Shown one piece after another: positions 27,075 to 35,078 of a DNA stretch of 64,000 nucleotides. Below the pieces are notes generated by a model, which was given only the letters and a program-made list of their open reading frames with translations, did no database searches and had not been told where the DNA came from. Both the position numbers and the translations under genes were made by a program. The first letter of the stretch is position 1; every line of letters starts with the position of its first letter. The stretch is from Streptomyces rimosus (GTDB lineage: Bacteria; Actinomycetota; Actinomycetes; Streptomycetales; Streptomycetaceae): the NCBI RefSeq assembly GCF_008704655.1, contig NZ_CP023688.1, positions 4,898,001 through 4,962,000 of the forward strand. Reading direction: 5' to 3'.

Positions 27075-27133
27075 ATGTCAGGTGCGGCGGGGCGGTGGCC
27101 GTCCCTGCGGACGGGCGGCGCGGGCGCATACGA

Positions 27134-27162
27134 AAGGCCCCGGTCGCTATGACCGGGGCCTT
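27134..27162. terminator. terminator after tRNA-Gly(GCC) copy 2
   Basis: The hairpin AAGGCCCCGGTC/GACCGGGGCCTT with a 5-nt loop matches the one at 22761-22789 except for one loop base. It lies downstream of the tRNA on the minus strand, and together they form a 109-bp direct repeat of 22761-22869. Confidence 0.85.
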
Positions 27163-27169
27163 TTCCCTG

Positions 27170-27242
27170 AGCGGACGACGAGGCTCGAACTCGCGACCTC
27201 AACCTTGGCAAGGTTGCGCTCTACCAACTGAGCTACGTCCGC
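27170..27242 (-). tRNA. tRNA-Gly(GCC), copy 2
   Basis: This 73-nt tRNA is base-for-base identical to the copy at 22797-22869. The D-loop has GG and the T-loop is TTCGAGC, so it looks like a normal elongator glycine tRNA. It serves as the in-window reference for the unusual TCC isoacceptors that lie just upstream on the same strand. Confidence 0.97.
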
Positions 27243-27317
27243 AGGCATCCGACCGGCTTTCACCGGGCGGCGCGACAGCTACTCTACCTGATCCACAAGA
27301 CCGGTAGGTACTGTCAG

Positions 27318-27389
27318 AGCGGGTGACAGGGATTGCACACTGCGCCTCCCCCTTGGAAAGGGGGCGCTCTACTACTGAGCTACACCCGC
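27318..27389 (-). tRNA. tRNA-Gly(TCC), atypical D- and T-loops, copy 1
   Basis: The minus strand gives a 72-nt tRNA: acceptor GCGGGTG/CACCCGC, discriminator T, anticodon stem CCCCC/GGGGG, loop TTTCCAA (anticodon TCC). The D-loop is AGTAGTA and lacks the GG at positions 18-19. The T-arm region reads GCAGTGTGCAATCCCTGT, where the usual TTC is replaced by TGC and the top T-arm pair is broken. Glycine identity elements (C35, C36, T73) remain. It is discussed under findings as a possible cell-wall tRNA. No CCA is encoded. Confidence 0.92.
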
Positions 27390-27434
27390 ATGACCACCAT
27401 CCACCGGGCCCGAAGATCCGGTCGATGCTGTCAG

Positions 27435-27506
27435 AGCGGGTGACAGGGATTGCACACTGCGCCTCCCTCTTGGAAAGAGGGCGCTCTACTACTGAGCTAC
27501 ACCCGC
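27435..27506 (-). tRNA. tRNA-Gly(TCC), atypical D- and T-loops, copy 2
   Basis: This 72-nt tRNA matches copy 1 except for one compensatory pair in the anticodon stem (CCCTC/GAGGG instead of CCCCC/GGGGG). The altered D-loop AGTAGTA and T-arm GTGTGCAATC are the same in both. It lies 45 bp from copy 1, and the sequence just beyond the 3' end (CTGACAG) is also shared, so the pair arose by tandem duplication and kept the unusual loops. Confidence 0.92.
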
Positions 27507-27650
27507 GTGACTCCTTGGGGTTCGGCCTTTCGGCCTCGCCCCTCGGCGTGCTCCAGACTCTAGCTGATCAACAGGGGTGCTGCGCAACTCGGCTGATGGA
27601 CCGTGCGAACCGGCCCGTACGCCGCCGCCCCGCCGCTGTCCGCCCGCCGC

Positions 27651-27700
27651 TGCCCGCCCGGCGTCCGTCCGCCGGCCCGCGGCCGGACGCCGGGCGGGCA
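27651..27700. terminator. terminator of lsrL
   Basis: A perfect 17-bp stem (TGCCCGCCCGGCGTCCG and complement) with a 16-nt GC-rich loop begins 3 bp beyond the lsrL stop codon on the minus strand. It isolates lsrL from the tRNA-Gly genes. Confidence 0.8.
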
Positions 27701-27703
27701 GGG

Positions 27704-28024
27704 TCAGCTGTTGGCCGCGTCGAAGGCTTCGTAGACCTTCTTCGGGATCCGGCCGCGCGGAGGCACGTCCATGTGGTGGGAGCGGGCCCAGGCGCGCACC
27801 GCCGCGGGATCCGGCGTCACGGAGGTGTGGTGGTACGCCTTGCCGGACTTCGACCGCTTGCGGCCGGCCTCCACGAACGGGGCGAGGGCGCCGCGCAGTT
27901 TCTTCGCATTGGCGGGATTGAGGTCGATCTCGTACCACTTACCGTCCAAACCGAAGGTGACCGTCTCTGCGGCTTCTCCGCCTTCGATGTCATCGGAGAG
28001 CGTGACTACTACGCGCTGCGCCAC
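27704..28024 (-). CDS. lsrL: Lsr2-family nucleoid-associated protein (LsrL-like)
   Basis: Lsr2 proteins are actinobacterial H-NS-like proteins that coat AT-rich DNA and silence it. This 106-aa protein has the N-terminal dimerisation strands (MAQRVVVTLSDDIEGGEAAE, VTFGLDGKWYEIDLNPANAK) and the C-terminal DNA-binding part VRAWARSHHMDVPPRGRIPK with the RGR core that enters the minor groove. The position next to purS matches the second Lsr2 paralogue of Streptomyces (LsrL), not the principal Lsr2; this rests on remembered synteny. The GTG start at 28024 gives the canonical MAQ start. The upstream 300 bp is unusually AT-rich for this genome, which would suit autoregulation. Confidence 0.92.
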   Translation of the reverse strand: MAQRVVVTLSDDIEGGEAAETVTFGLDGKWYEIDLNPANAKKLRGALAPFVEAGRKRSKSGKAYHHTSVTPDPAAVRAWARSHHMDVPPRGRIPKKVYEAFDAANS

Positions 28025-28324
28025 GGATATCGGTCCTTTCGAGCAGCAATCCCGTCCTGACATGGGGGGATGCTGCAGATCCGGCTGATTGGGATCAATG
28101 CATTTTCATTTGTACAGCGACAGGCATTGCAAGGTGAAGCCCAGTTAATTTCCTCAGCGTGTCCTTCCGCAATGCGGACCCTAGGTCTTTTCTGAGATTT
28201 TCCCCACCGCTCACCGAAGCCGATGCCGCAACGTGATCACACCGTCACGATATCTATGCGCGTAGATTTTCGAACACGGTACTGTGAGGGCACCGCCTTA
28301 CGCACCACACCATCGGGAGTGCCA
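28025..28324. promoter_or_regulatory. AT-rich divergent promoter region of lsrL and purS
   Basis: This 300-bp region has AT-rich runs (TTGGGATCAATGCATTTTCA at about 28090-28109 and CAGTTAATTTCCTC at about 28142-28155), rare in this genome and a likely target for Lsr2-type proteins. A 16-bp near-palindrome, ATCTATGCGCGTAGAT (28252-28267), lies 58 bp before the purS start, with a possible -10 TACTGT about 13 bp further. It could be the operator for purine control. I see no gene. Confidence 0.5.
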
Positions 28325-28582
28325 GTGGCACGCGTCGTAGTCGACGTCATGCTCAAGCCGGAGATCCTCGACCCGCAGGGCCAGGCGGTGCAGCGTGCAC
28401 TGCCACGCCTGGGATTCGAGGGGATCCGCGACGTCCGTCAGGGCAAGCGTTTCGAACTTGAGGTGGAGGGCCCGGTCGACGACGCCGCCCTCGCCCGTAT
28501 CCACGAGATGGCCGAGACCTTCCTCGCGAACACGGTCATCGAAGACTTCACCGTCCACGTAGAAGACCGAGCCGCATCATGA
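28325..28582 (+). CDS. purS: phosphoribosylformylglycinamidine synthase subunit PurS
   Basis: PurS (85 aa) is the small bridging subunit of the three-part FGAM synthase, which amidates FGAR in purine synthesis. It reads [20 protein letters not shown], then a conserved [20 protein letters not shown] strand pair and ends in a Glu-Asp rich tail. The start is GTG 28325, 5 nt after GGGAG; the longer frame upstream is non-coding promoter sequence. The stop overlaps the purQ ATG by 4 nt (ATGA). Confidence 0.95.
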   Translation: MARVVVDVMLKPEILDPQGQAVQRALPRLGFEGIRDVRQGKRFELEVEGPVDDAALARIHEMAETFLANTVIEDFTVHVEDRAAS

Positions 28583-29283
28583 CGGCACGCATCGGAGTCA
28601 TCACCTTCCCCGGCACGCTCGACGACCGCGACACCCAGCGCGCCGTCCGGCTCGCCGGGGCCGAGGCCGTGCCGCTGTGGCACCGTGACAAGGACCTGAA
28701 GCAGGTCGACGCCGTGGTGCTGCCCGGCGGTTTCTCCTACGGCGACTATCTGCGGGCGGGTGCCATCTCGCGCTTCTCGCCGGTGATGGAGACCGTGATC
28801 GAGCAGGCCAGGGCCGGGCTGCCGGTGCTGGGCATCTGCAACGGCTTCCAGGTCCTGACCGAGACGCATCTGCTGCCCGGCGCCATGCTGCGCAACGAGA
28901 GCCTTCACTTCGTCTGCCGTGACCAGAAGCTGCGGGTGGAGAACGCCGGCACCGCCTGGACCACCGACTACGCGGCCGGCCAGGAGATCTCCGTACCGCT
29001 GAAGAACATCGACGGCCGGTACGTCGCCGACGAGCGCACCCTCGACATGCTGGAGGCCGAGGGCCGGGTCGCCTTCCGCTACCTGACCGAGGGCGACACC
29101 GCCGACGGCTACGGCAACCCCAACGGCTCGCTGCGCGACATCGCCGGCATCACCAACGAGGCGGGCAACGTCGTCGGCCTCATGCCGCATCCCGAGCACG
29201 CCGTCGAGCCGCTGATCGGCACCGGCCGGACGGACGGACTCGGATTCTTCACCTCGATCCTGAAGAAATTGGTCAACGCATGA
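28579..29283 (+). CDS. purQ: phosphoribosylformylglycinamidine synthase glutaminase PurQ
   Basis: PurQ (234 aa) is a class I glutamine amidotransferase that supplies ammonia to PurL. It has [20 protein letters not shown], the catalytic Cys in [15 protein letters not shown] and the His-Glu pair in [11 protein letters not shown]. The length is normal. ATGA overlaps at both ends couple it to purS and purL. Confidence 0.97.
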   Translation: MTARIGVITFPGTLDDRDTQRAVRLAGAEAVPLWHRDKDLKQVDAVVLPGGFSYGDYLRAGAISRFSPVMETVIEQARAGLPVLGICNGFQVLTETHLLPGAMLRNESLHFVCRDQKLRVENAGTAWTTDYAAGQEISVPLKNIDGRYVADERTLDMLEAEGRVAFRYLTEGDTADGYGNPNGSLRDIAGITNEAGNVVGLMPHPEHAVEPLIGTGRTDGLGFFTSILKKLVNA

Positions 29284-31529
29284 CGCTCGACACGGTCAAG
29301 CACGCAGCCGAGACGCCGGACACCGACCAGCCCTGGGCCGAACTCGGCCTGAAGCAGGACGAGTACGAGCGCGTCCGCGAGATCCTGGGCCGCCGTCCCA
29401 CCGGCGCGGAACTCGCGATGTATTCGGTGATGTGGTCGGAGCACTGCTCGTACAAGAGCAGCAAGGTCCATTTGCGGCAGTTCGGGCAGAAGGTGCCCGA
29501 GAACGACGCGATGCTCGTGGGCATCGGCGAGAACGCCGGTGTCGTGGACGTGGGCCAGGGCTTCGCGGTCACCTTCAAGGTCGAATCGCACAACCACCCC
29601 TCCTACGTCGAGCCGTACCAGGGCGCCGCCACCGGTGTCGGCGGCATCGTGCGCGACATCATCGCCATGGGTGCCCGCCCGGTCGCGGTGGTGGACCCGC
29701 TGCGCTTCGGCGCCGCCGACCACCCCGACACCAAGCGCGTCCTGCCGGGCGTGGTCGCGGGCATCGGCGGTTACGGCAACTGCCTGGGCCTGCCCAACAT
29801 CGGCGGCGAGGTCGTCTTCGACGCCTGCTACCAGGGCAATCCGCTGGTCAACGCCGGTGCCATCGGCGTGATGCGGCACGAGGACATCCACCTGGCCAAG
29901 GCCTCCGGCGCCGGCAACAAGGTCATCCTCTACGGGGCCCGGACCGGCGGCGACGGCATCGGCGGCGCCTCCATCCTGGCCTCGGAGACCTTCGACGAGG
30001 CGAAGCCGAGCAAGCGGCCCGCCGTCCAGGTCGGCGACCCCTTCCAGGAGAAGCTGCTCATCGAGTGCACCCTGGAGGCGTTCGCCGAGAAGCTGGTCGT
30101 GGGCATCCAGGACCTGGGCGCGGCCGGCCTGTCCTGCGCCACCAGCGAGCTGGCGTCCAACGGCTCCGGCGGTATGCGCGTGGAGCTGGACGACGTACCG
30201 CTGCGCGACTCGACGCTCTCGCCTGAGGAGATCCTCATGAGCGAGTCGCAGGAGCGCATGTGCGCCGTCGTGGAGCCGGACAAGGTCGAACGGTTCCTGG
30301 CGATCTGCGAGAAGTGGGACGTCACCGCCACCGTCATCGGCGAGGTCACCGACGGCGACCGGCTGGAGATCTACTGGCACGGCGAGAAGATCGTCGACGT
30401 CGACCCGAAGACGGTCGCCCACGAGGGCCCGGTCTACGAGCGCCCGTACGCCCGCCCCGCGTGGCAGGACGCGCTGCAGGCCGACGACGCGAACAAGCTG
30501 GCGCGACCGGCGAACGGCGCGGAGCTGCGCGAGCAGGTCCTGAAGCTGGTCGCCTCGCCCAACCAGGCGTCCAAGTCCTGGATCACCAGCCAGTACGACC
30601 ACTTCGTGCAGGGCAACACGGTGCTGGCGCAGCCGGAGGACGCCGGCATGATCCGCATCGACGCGGCCTCCGGCCTGGGCGTGGCCATTGCCACCGACGG
30701 CAACGGCCGTTACGCCAAGCTGGACCCGTACCACGGCGCCCAGCTGGCGCTGGCCGAGTCCTACCGCAACGTCGCGGCCACCGGCGCGAAGCCCCTGGCG
30801 GTCTCCGACTGCCTGAACTTCGGCTCGCCGGAGGACCCGGCGGTGATGTGGCAGTTCGCCGAGGCCGTACGCGGCCTGGCCGACGGTTGTCTGGAGCTGG
30901 GCACGCCGGTCACCGGCGGCAACGTCTCGCTGTACAACCAGACCGGTGAGGCGGCCATCCACCCCACCCCCGTCGTCGCGGTCCTCGGTGTGATCGATGA
31001 CGTGCGGCGCCGCACCCCGGTCGCGTTCGCCGACGAGGGCCACCTCATCTACCTCCTCGGCGACACCAAGGAGGAGCTGGGCGGGTCGGCCTGGTCGCAG
31101 GTCGTCCACGACCACCTGGGGGGCCTGCCGCCCAAGGTGGACCTGGGGCGGGAGAAGCTGCTGGCCGAGATCCTGATCTCGGCCTCCCGCGACGGCATGA
31201 TCGACGCCGCCCACGACCTGTCCGACGGCGGCCTGGTGCAGGCCCTGGTGGAGTCGTGCCTCAAGGGCGGCAAGGGTGCCCGCATCGTCGTCCCCGACGG
31301 GCTGGACCCCTTCGTCCTGCTCTTCTCCGAGTCGGCGGGCCGCGCCGTCGTCGCGGTGCCGCGCAGCGAGGAGCTGCGGTTCTCCGACATGTGCGGCGCG
31401 CGGGGCCTGCCGGCCACCCGCATCGGCGTCGTCGACGGCGATGTCCTCGACGTCCAGGGCCAGTTCACCATCCCGCTGAGCGACCTCAGGGAAGCTCATG
31501 AGGCGGCGATCCCGGCGCTGTTCGGCTGA
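29280..31529 (+). CDS. purL: phosphoribosylformylglycinamidine synthase subunit PurL
   Basis: PurL (749 aa) is the small-type synthetase subunit that uses ATP and ammonia from PurQ. Hallmarks are [52 protein letters not shown] and the second half repeat [34 protein letters not shown]. It overlaps purQ by 4 nt. Its 3' end overlaps the convergent exporter gene by 44 bp, so the two transcripts can be complementary at their 3' ends. Confidence 0.97.
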   Translation: MTLDTVKHAAETPDTDQPWAELGLKQDEYERVREILGRRPTGAELAMYSVMWSEHCSYKSSKVHLRQFGQKVPENDAMLVGIGENAGVVDVGQGFAVTFKVESHNHPSYVEPYQGAATGVGGIVRDIIAMGARPVAVVDPLRFGAADHPDTKRVLPGVVAGIGGYGNCLGLPNIGGEVVFDACYQGNPLVNAGAIGVMRHEDIHLAKASGAGNKVILYGARTGGDGIGGASILASETFDEAKPSKRPAVQVGDPFQEKLLIECTLEAFAEKLVVGIQDLGAAGLSCATSELASNGSGGMRVELDDVPLRDSTLSPEEILMSESQERMCAVVEPDKVERFLAICEKWDVTATVIGEVTDGDRLEIYWHGEKIVDVDPKTVAHEGPVYERPYARPAWQDALQADDANKLARPANGAELREQVLKLVASPNQASKSWITSQYDHFVQGNTVLAQPEDAGMIRIDAASGLGVAIATDGNGRYAKLDPYHGAQLALAESYRNVAATGAKPLAVSDCLNFGSPEDPAVMWQFAEAVRGLADGCLELGTPVTGGNVSLYNQTGEAAIHPTPVVAVLGVIDDVRRRTPVAFADEGHLIYLLGDTKEELGGSAWSQVVHDHLGGLPPKVDLGREKLLAEILISASRDGMIDAAHDLSDGGLVQALVESCLKGGKGARIVVPDGLDPFVLLFSESAGRAVVAVPRSEELRFSDMCGARGLPATRIGVVDGDVLDVQGQFTIPLSDLREAHEAAIPALFG

Positions 31530-33162
31530 GTCCGGCCGGGTCCGGCCGAGCCGGTCCGGTCGATCGGTGGTCCGTCCCTTCCCGGGGGCGGGCCACCGCG
31601 TCGTCGGGCGGCCGTACGGATGTCCGCCCGGCGCCCGCCGGCGCATCGGCCCGTAGGCGCGAGGCCAGGAGCAGTGCCAGCACCAGCACGCCCGCCGAGC
31701 AGAGGAAGACCACGCCTATGGATGAGCTGAAGGCGTCCACCGCGCGGGTGTGGGCCTCGCCCTTCAGGGCCGGTATGGCGCTGGTGGAGCCGCCGGGGCC
31801 ACGGTCGGCGTAGACGCGGGCGAGCACCGTGCCGAAGAAGGCCGTGCCCAGGGAGCTGCCCAGGGTCTGGAAGAAGCGGACGCCGGTCGTCGCCACCCCG
31901 AGCTGGTGGTGCGGCGCGGACTGCTGCACCAGCACGATCAGTTGGCCCAGCGTCTGGCCGAACCCGGCGCCGAGCAGGAGGAGTTCGGCCCGTACGACCC
32001 ACAGGTCGGTGTCGGCGCCGTTGGCGGAGAGCAGCAGGGTGGCCACGGCGGCGCAGGCCGTGCCGCTGATCACGGCCGCCTTCTCCGACCACCCGCGGGC
32101 GGCGAGCCGGCCCGTCAGCAGGCCCGAGGCGGCTATCCCGAGCGCTATGGGAATCATGAACAGGCTCGCGGAGGTGGGGGCGATGCCGCGGGCCAGCTGA
32201 AGGTAGATCATCACGTAGACCAGCGAGCCCATCATGGCCACGCCGACCAGGCCCTGCACGGCGAAGCCGGTACGCAGCGCGGGGATGCGGAACATGGTCA
32301 GCGGGAGCAGCGGCTCGGCAGCGGTGGCCTGCCGCCACAGGAACAGGGCGAGCAGCGCGACGGCACCGCCGAACAGCCCGAGGATCACCGGCGAGCCCCA
32401 GGCGTGATCCCGGCCGCCCCACTCCGTCACCAGCAGCAGCGCGGTGGAGAAGGCCGCCGCCAGCGCCGCGCCGAGGAAGTCGATGCGGTGCCGTTCGCCG
32501 TGGTGCGGGAGCTTGAGGGCGAGTGCGGAGACGATGAGCACGGCGATGCCGACCGGCAGGTTGACGTAGAAGATCCAGCGCCAGTCCGCGTGGTCGGCGA
32601 GCAGTCCGCCGACCACCGGCCCCAGGGCCATGCCGGCCCCCGCGACCAGCCCGCCTGTTCCGGCGCCCTTCCGCGTGCCCTTCTGGCCCGGCCCCTTGAG
32701 CTGGGCGAGGACGACCATGGTGACGCTCATCAGCCCGCCGCCGCCCAGCCCCTGCACCGCGCGGAAGGCGATGAGCTGCTCCATCGACTGCGCGGCCCCG
32801 CACAGCGCCGAGCCCAGCAGGAAGGTGGCGACGGCCCCGAGGAAGACCTTCTTGGCGCCCAGGGAGTCGCAGAGCTTGCCGTACAGGGGCAGCGCCGCGG
32901 TGGCGGCGAGCGAGAACGCGCTGATGAGCCAGGGGATGCGGTCGACGCCGTGCAGCGGGTCCAGCTCGCGGACGATCGGGACCGTCGCGGCCGAGACGAT
33001 GTTCGTGTCGAGGACGGCGAGCAGCATCGTCACGAGGCAGACGGCGAAGCCGATGCGGAGCCGGGCCGGCGTCATACCGCCCGGCGCGGCGGGGGAGGGC
33101 GGTCCGCCATCGGCGGCCGCGCCGCCCGGGGAAGTCCGCGAAGACGTGGTGGAAAGGGTCAT
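31486..33162 (-). CDS. DHA2-type MFS multidrug exporter
   Basis: This 558-aa protein has 14 predicted membrane helices. It has the DHA2 (14-helix) hallmarks [20 protein letters not shown] (motif D1), [20 protein letters not shown] (motif A) and [20 protein letters not shown] (motif C). It should export drugs by proton antiport. The cytoplasmic tail is hydrophilic and Pro/Arg-rich, and the last 15 codons overlap the end of purL on the other strand. The ATG at 33162 is used; a TTG at 33198 is in frame but lacks support. It is divergent from a TetR gene, the standard repressor-exporter pair. Confidence 0.93.
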   Translation of the reverse strand: MTLSTTSSRTSPGGAAADGGPPSPAAPGGMTPARLRIGFAVCLVTMLLAVLDTNIVSAATVPIVRELDPLHGVDRIPWLISAFSLAATAALPLYGKLCDSLGAKKVFLGAVATFLLGSALCGAAQSMEQLIAFRAVQGLGGGGLMSVTMVVLAQLKGPGQKGTRKGAGTGGLVAGAGMALGPVVGGLLADHADWRWIFYVNLPVGIAVLIVSALALKLPHHGERHRIDFLGAALAAAFSTALLLVTEWGGRDHAWGSPVILGLFGGAVALLALFLWRQATAAEPLLPLTMFRIPALRTGFAVQGLVGVAMMGSLVYVMIYLQLARGIAPTSASLFMIPIALGIAASGLLTGRLAARGWSEKAAVISGTACAAVATLLLSANGADTDLWVVRAELLLLGAGFGQTLGQLIVLVQQSAPHHQLGVATTGVRFFQTLGSSLGTAFFGTVLARVYADRGPGGSTSAIPALKGEAHTRAVDAFSSSIGVVFLCSAGVLVLALLLASRLRADAPAGAGRTSVRPPDDAVARPREGTDHRSTGPARPDPAGLSRTAPGSPPHELP

Positions 33163-33240
33163 GGCTGCACCATGCCCGCCAAGCGTGGACCGAGTCAATG
33201 TTTAGCCCGGTATTATTTTTTGCCCTGGTACAGTGGTGCC
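33163..33240. promoter_or_regulatory. divergent promoter region between exporter and tetR
   Basis: The 78-bp spacer has an AT-rich core (TATTATTTTTT, about 33211-33221) flanked by direct repeats GCCCGGTA (33205-33212) and GCCCTGGTA (33222-33230). A TTGACT -35-like element for the exporter lies at 33193-33198 on the minus strand. The TetR operator is probably here but no clean palindrome is evident. Confidence 0.4.
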
Positions 33241-33888
33241 ATGGTTGAGGAGCTGGGGCTGCGCGAGCGCAAGAAACTGCAGACCGAGCGGCGCGTCTGG
33301 CGGACCGCCCTCGAACTCTTCCTGGAGCGGGGCTTCGAGAAGGTCTCCGTGCAGGAGATCGCCGCGGCCGCGGATGTCTCCAAGATGACCGTCTTCAACT
33401 ACTACGGCTCCAAGGAGGACCTGGTCCTCAAGCCGATGGAGCACCACGCCGGGGACGCGGCCCGGGCCGTCCGCGACCGCCTGCGGGGCGAGTCGGCGGT
33501 CGCGGCGGTCTGCCGCCAGTTCGTCGAGATGCTGGAGCTGCGGGACCCGTCCGTCGGCCTGTGTGACCAGGCGGAAGTGCTCAGCATCCGCCGGCTGATC
33601 GTGGAGACCCCGGCCCTGCTGCTTCGCGCGTACGCCAACCGGATGCACGGCCTCCAGCGGCTCGCCGAGGTGCTGGAGGAGGAGGCCGGCGGCGACCGGA
33701 TGGACGCCCAGGTGGCCGCGGGCCAGATAATGGCCGCCCGTAACGCGCTCATCAACGAGAACCACCGCAGGCTGCTGGAAGGCGAGACCGCCGACGCCGT
33801 GTACCCGGACGCGGTCGCCGCCGCGCACCGCGCCTTCGAGCTGGTGGAGCGCGGTCTGGGGGGCTACGCCACGCGCCCCGCCGAGTAG
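33241..33888 (+). CDS. TetR-family transcriptional regulator
   Basis: This 215-aa repressor has the standard N-terminal HTH: RKKLQTERRVWRTALELFLE, then GFEKVSVQEIAAAADVSKMT VFNYYGSKEDL. The C-terminal ligand domain is all helical. It is divergent from the DHA2 exporter and almost certainly represses it, being released by an exported drug. The ATG at 33241 is 10 nt after the start of an AT-to-GC transition and lacks a strong ribosome site. Confidence 0.94.
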   Translation: MVEELGLRERKKLQTERRVWRTALELFLERGFEKVSVQEIAAAADVSKMTVFNYYGSKEDLVLKPMEHHAGDAARAVRDRLRGESAVAAVCRQFVEMLELRDPSVGLCDQAEVLSIRRLIVETPALLLRAYANRMHGLQRLAEVLEEEAGGDRMDAQVAAGQIMAARNALINENHRRLLEGETADAVYPDAVAAAHRAFELVERGLGGYATRPAE

Positions 33889-33898
33889 CCTCGACGCC

Positions 33899-34705
33899 AT
33901 GCCCAGTGCCCGCAAGCCGTCCGGCAGGTCCCGCGCCCGCAGCTACGACTCCGCCAAGACCCGTGCCGCGGTCGTCGCGCAGTTCGGTCACGTACGCGTC
34001 GCCGTGGAGCGTCTGACTCCCGAGCAGCTCGCGCTGCCCACCCGCCTCGGCGACTGGACGGTCCGCGAACTGGTCGCCCATCTGGCCATGGCCGTCGAGC
34101 AGGTCCCGGCGGCCCTGGCGCGGCCCGCGCCGCCCGCCCAGGAGGTCACCCTCGCCACCTGGCCGTCCGCGACCCGCGCGCTGGCCGGGAAGGTCGACGA
34201 GATCGCCCGCGCGACGGCGGCCGAGGCCGCGCCGTCGGACCTCATGGACCGCGCCGCGGCCCGCTACGCCGAAGCCGTCCCCATGGCCCCCGACGACCGC
34301 CTGCTGGCCGCCCGTATCGGCGCGATGCGACTGGCCGACTTCCTGGTGGTCCGCTGCGTCGAACTGGTCGTGCACACCGACGATCTGGCTGCCGCCACCG
34401 GTCTGGAGATCCCGTACGACCGCCAGGCCCTGGCCACCGCCACCCGGCTGCTCGCCGACGCCCTCGCGACCAAGGCGCCGGGCGGCTCGGTCGAGGTCCG
34501 GGTGCCGCCGTTCGCGGTCGTCCAGTGCGTCGAGGGCCCCCGGCACACCAGGGGCACGCCGCCGAACGTCGTCGAAACCGACCCGCTCACCTGGCTGCGC
34601 CTGGCCACCGGCCGTACGACGTGGCCGACGGCGGTCGAGGGCGCGGCGGTCAGCGCCAGCGGCGAACGGGCCGACCTCGCAGCGTACTTGCCCCTTATGG
34701 GGTGA
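33899..34705 (+). CDS. MDMPI-like (maleylpyruvate isomerase / sterol carrier) family protein
   Basis: This 268-aa protein has the DinB-like N-terminal helical bundle of the mycothiol-dependent maleylpyruvate isomerase family (VERLTPEQLALPTRLGDWTV, VRELVAHLAMAVEQVP, with His in the latter as a metal ligand; a second His near VELVVHTDDLAAATG) and a C-terminal SCP2-like half (VEVRVPPFAVVQCVEGPRHT). Such proteins use mycothiol in bacillithiol-like transfers; the substrate is not known. It starts 10 bp after tetR, so may share its transcript. The homologous position before purF in Streptomyces carries a sterol carrier family protein. Confidence 0.82.
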   Translation: MPSARKPSGRSRARSYDSAKTRAAVVAQFGHVRVAVERLTPEQLALPTRLGDWTVRELVAHLAMAVEQVPAALARPAPPAQEVTLATWPSATRALAGKVDEIARATAAEAAPSDLMDRAAARYAEAVPMAPDDRLLAARIGAMRLADFLVVRCVELVVHTDDLAAATGLEIPYDRQALATATRLLADALATKAPGGSVEVRVPPFAVVQCVEGPRHTRGTPPNVVETDPLTWLRLATGRTTWPTAVEGAAVSASGERADLAAYLPLMG

Positions 34706-35078
34706 TTCCGACAGGCAATCGGCAGGCCGGACACCGGCCCTCTGAGTGCGACGAGACCAGCCCGATACGCCCGGGAATCACCACAAGCGTTCACCTGAAC
34801 GTCGCGCACCCACATACGAGTGGCGCATCTCACCCCGACCCCGTACGGCGGGGTGTACGGCACCGGGCACAGCGGGGGCGGCGCGGACGGGCTCCGGGCC
34901 CGAATCGGGCGGGTCCCGGGTGTGGAGAGCGTGGCCGCGAGCCCTCCGCGGTGCACGGTTCCGTCCGTGAGCGGGCGCTCACGCCCGGCATTCCTCCACC
35001 CGGACCAGGGCCCCCGGCGCCCGCCCGGGTTCGATCCCCGGTTCGGATGAATCGCGGACCTGCCCTAGACTCGGTGTC
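34706..35078. other. intergenic region upstream of purF
   Basis: This 373-bp gap contains no gene that I can support. It has a GC-rich hairpin-like patch (CCCCGTACGGCGGGG, about 34840-34854). The purF promoter and any purine regulatory site should be here; the ATCTATGCGCGTAGAT motif near purS is not repeated. Confidence 0.45.

Noticed and set aside
31496-32803. 435-codon minus-strand frame overlapping the exporter
   Set aside because: It is a +1 shadow frame of the DHA2 exporter, which has membrane helices and motifs A, C and D1.
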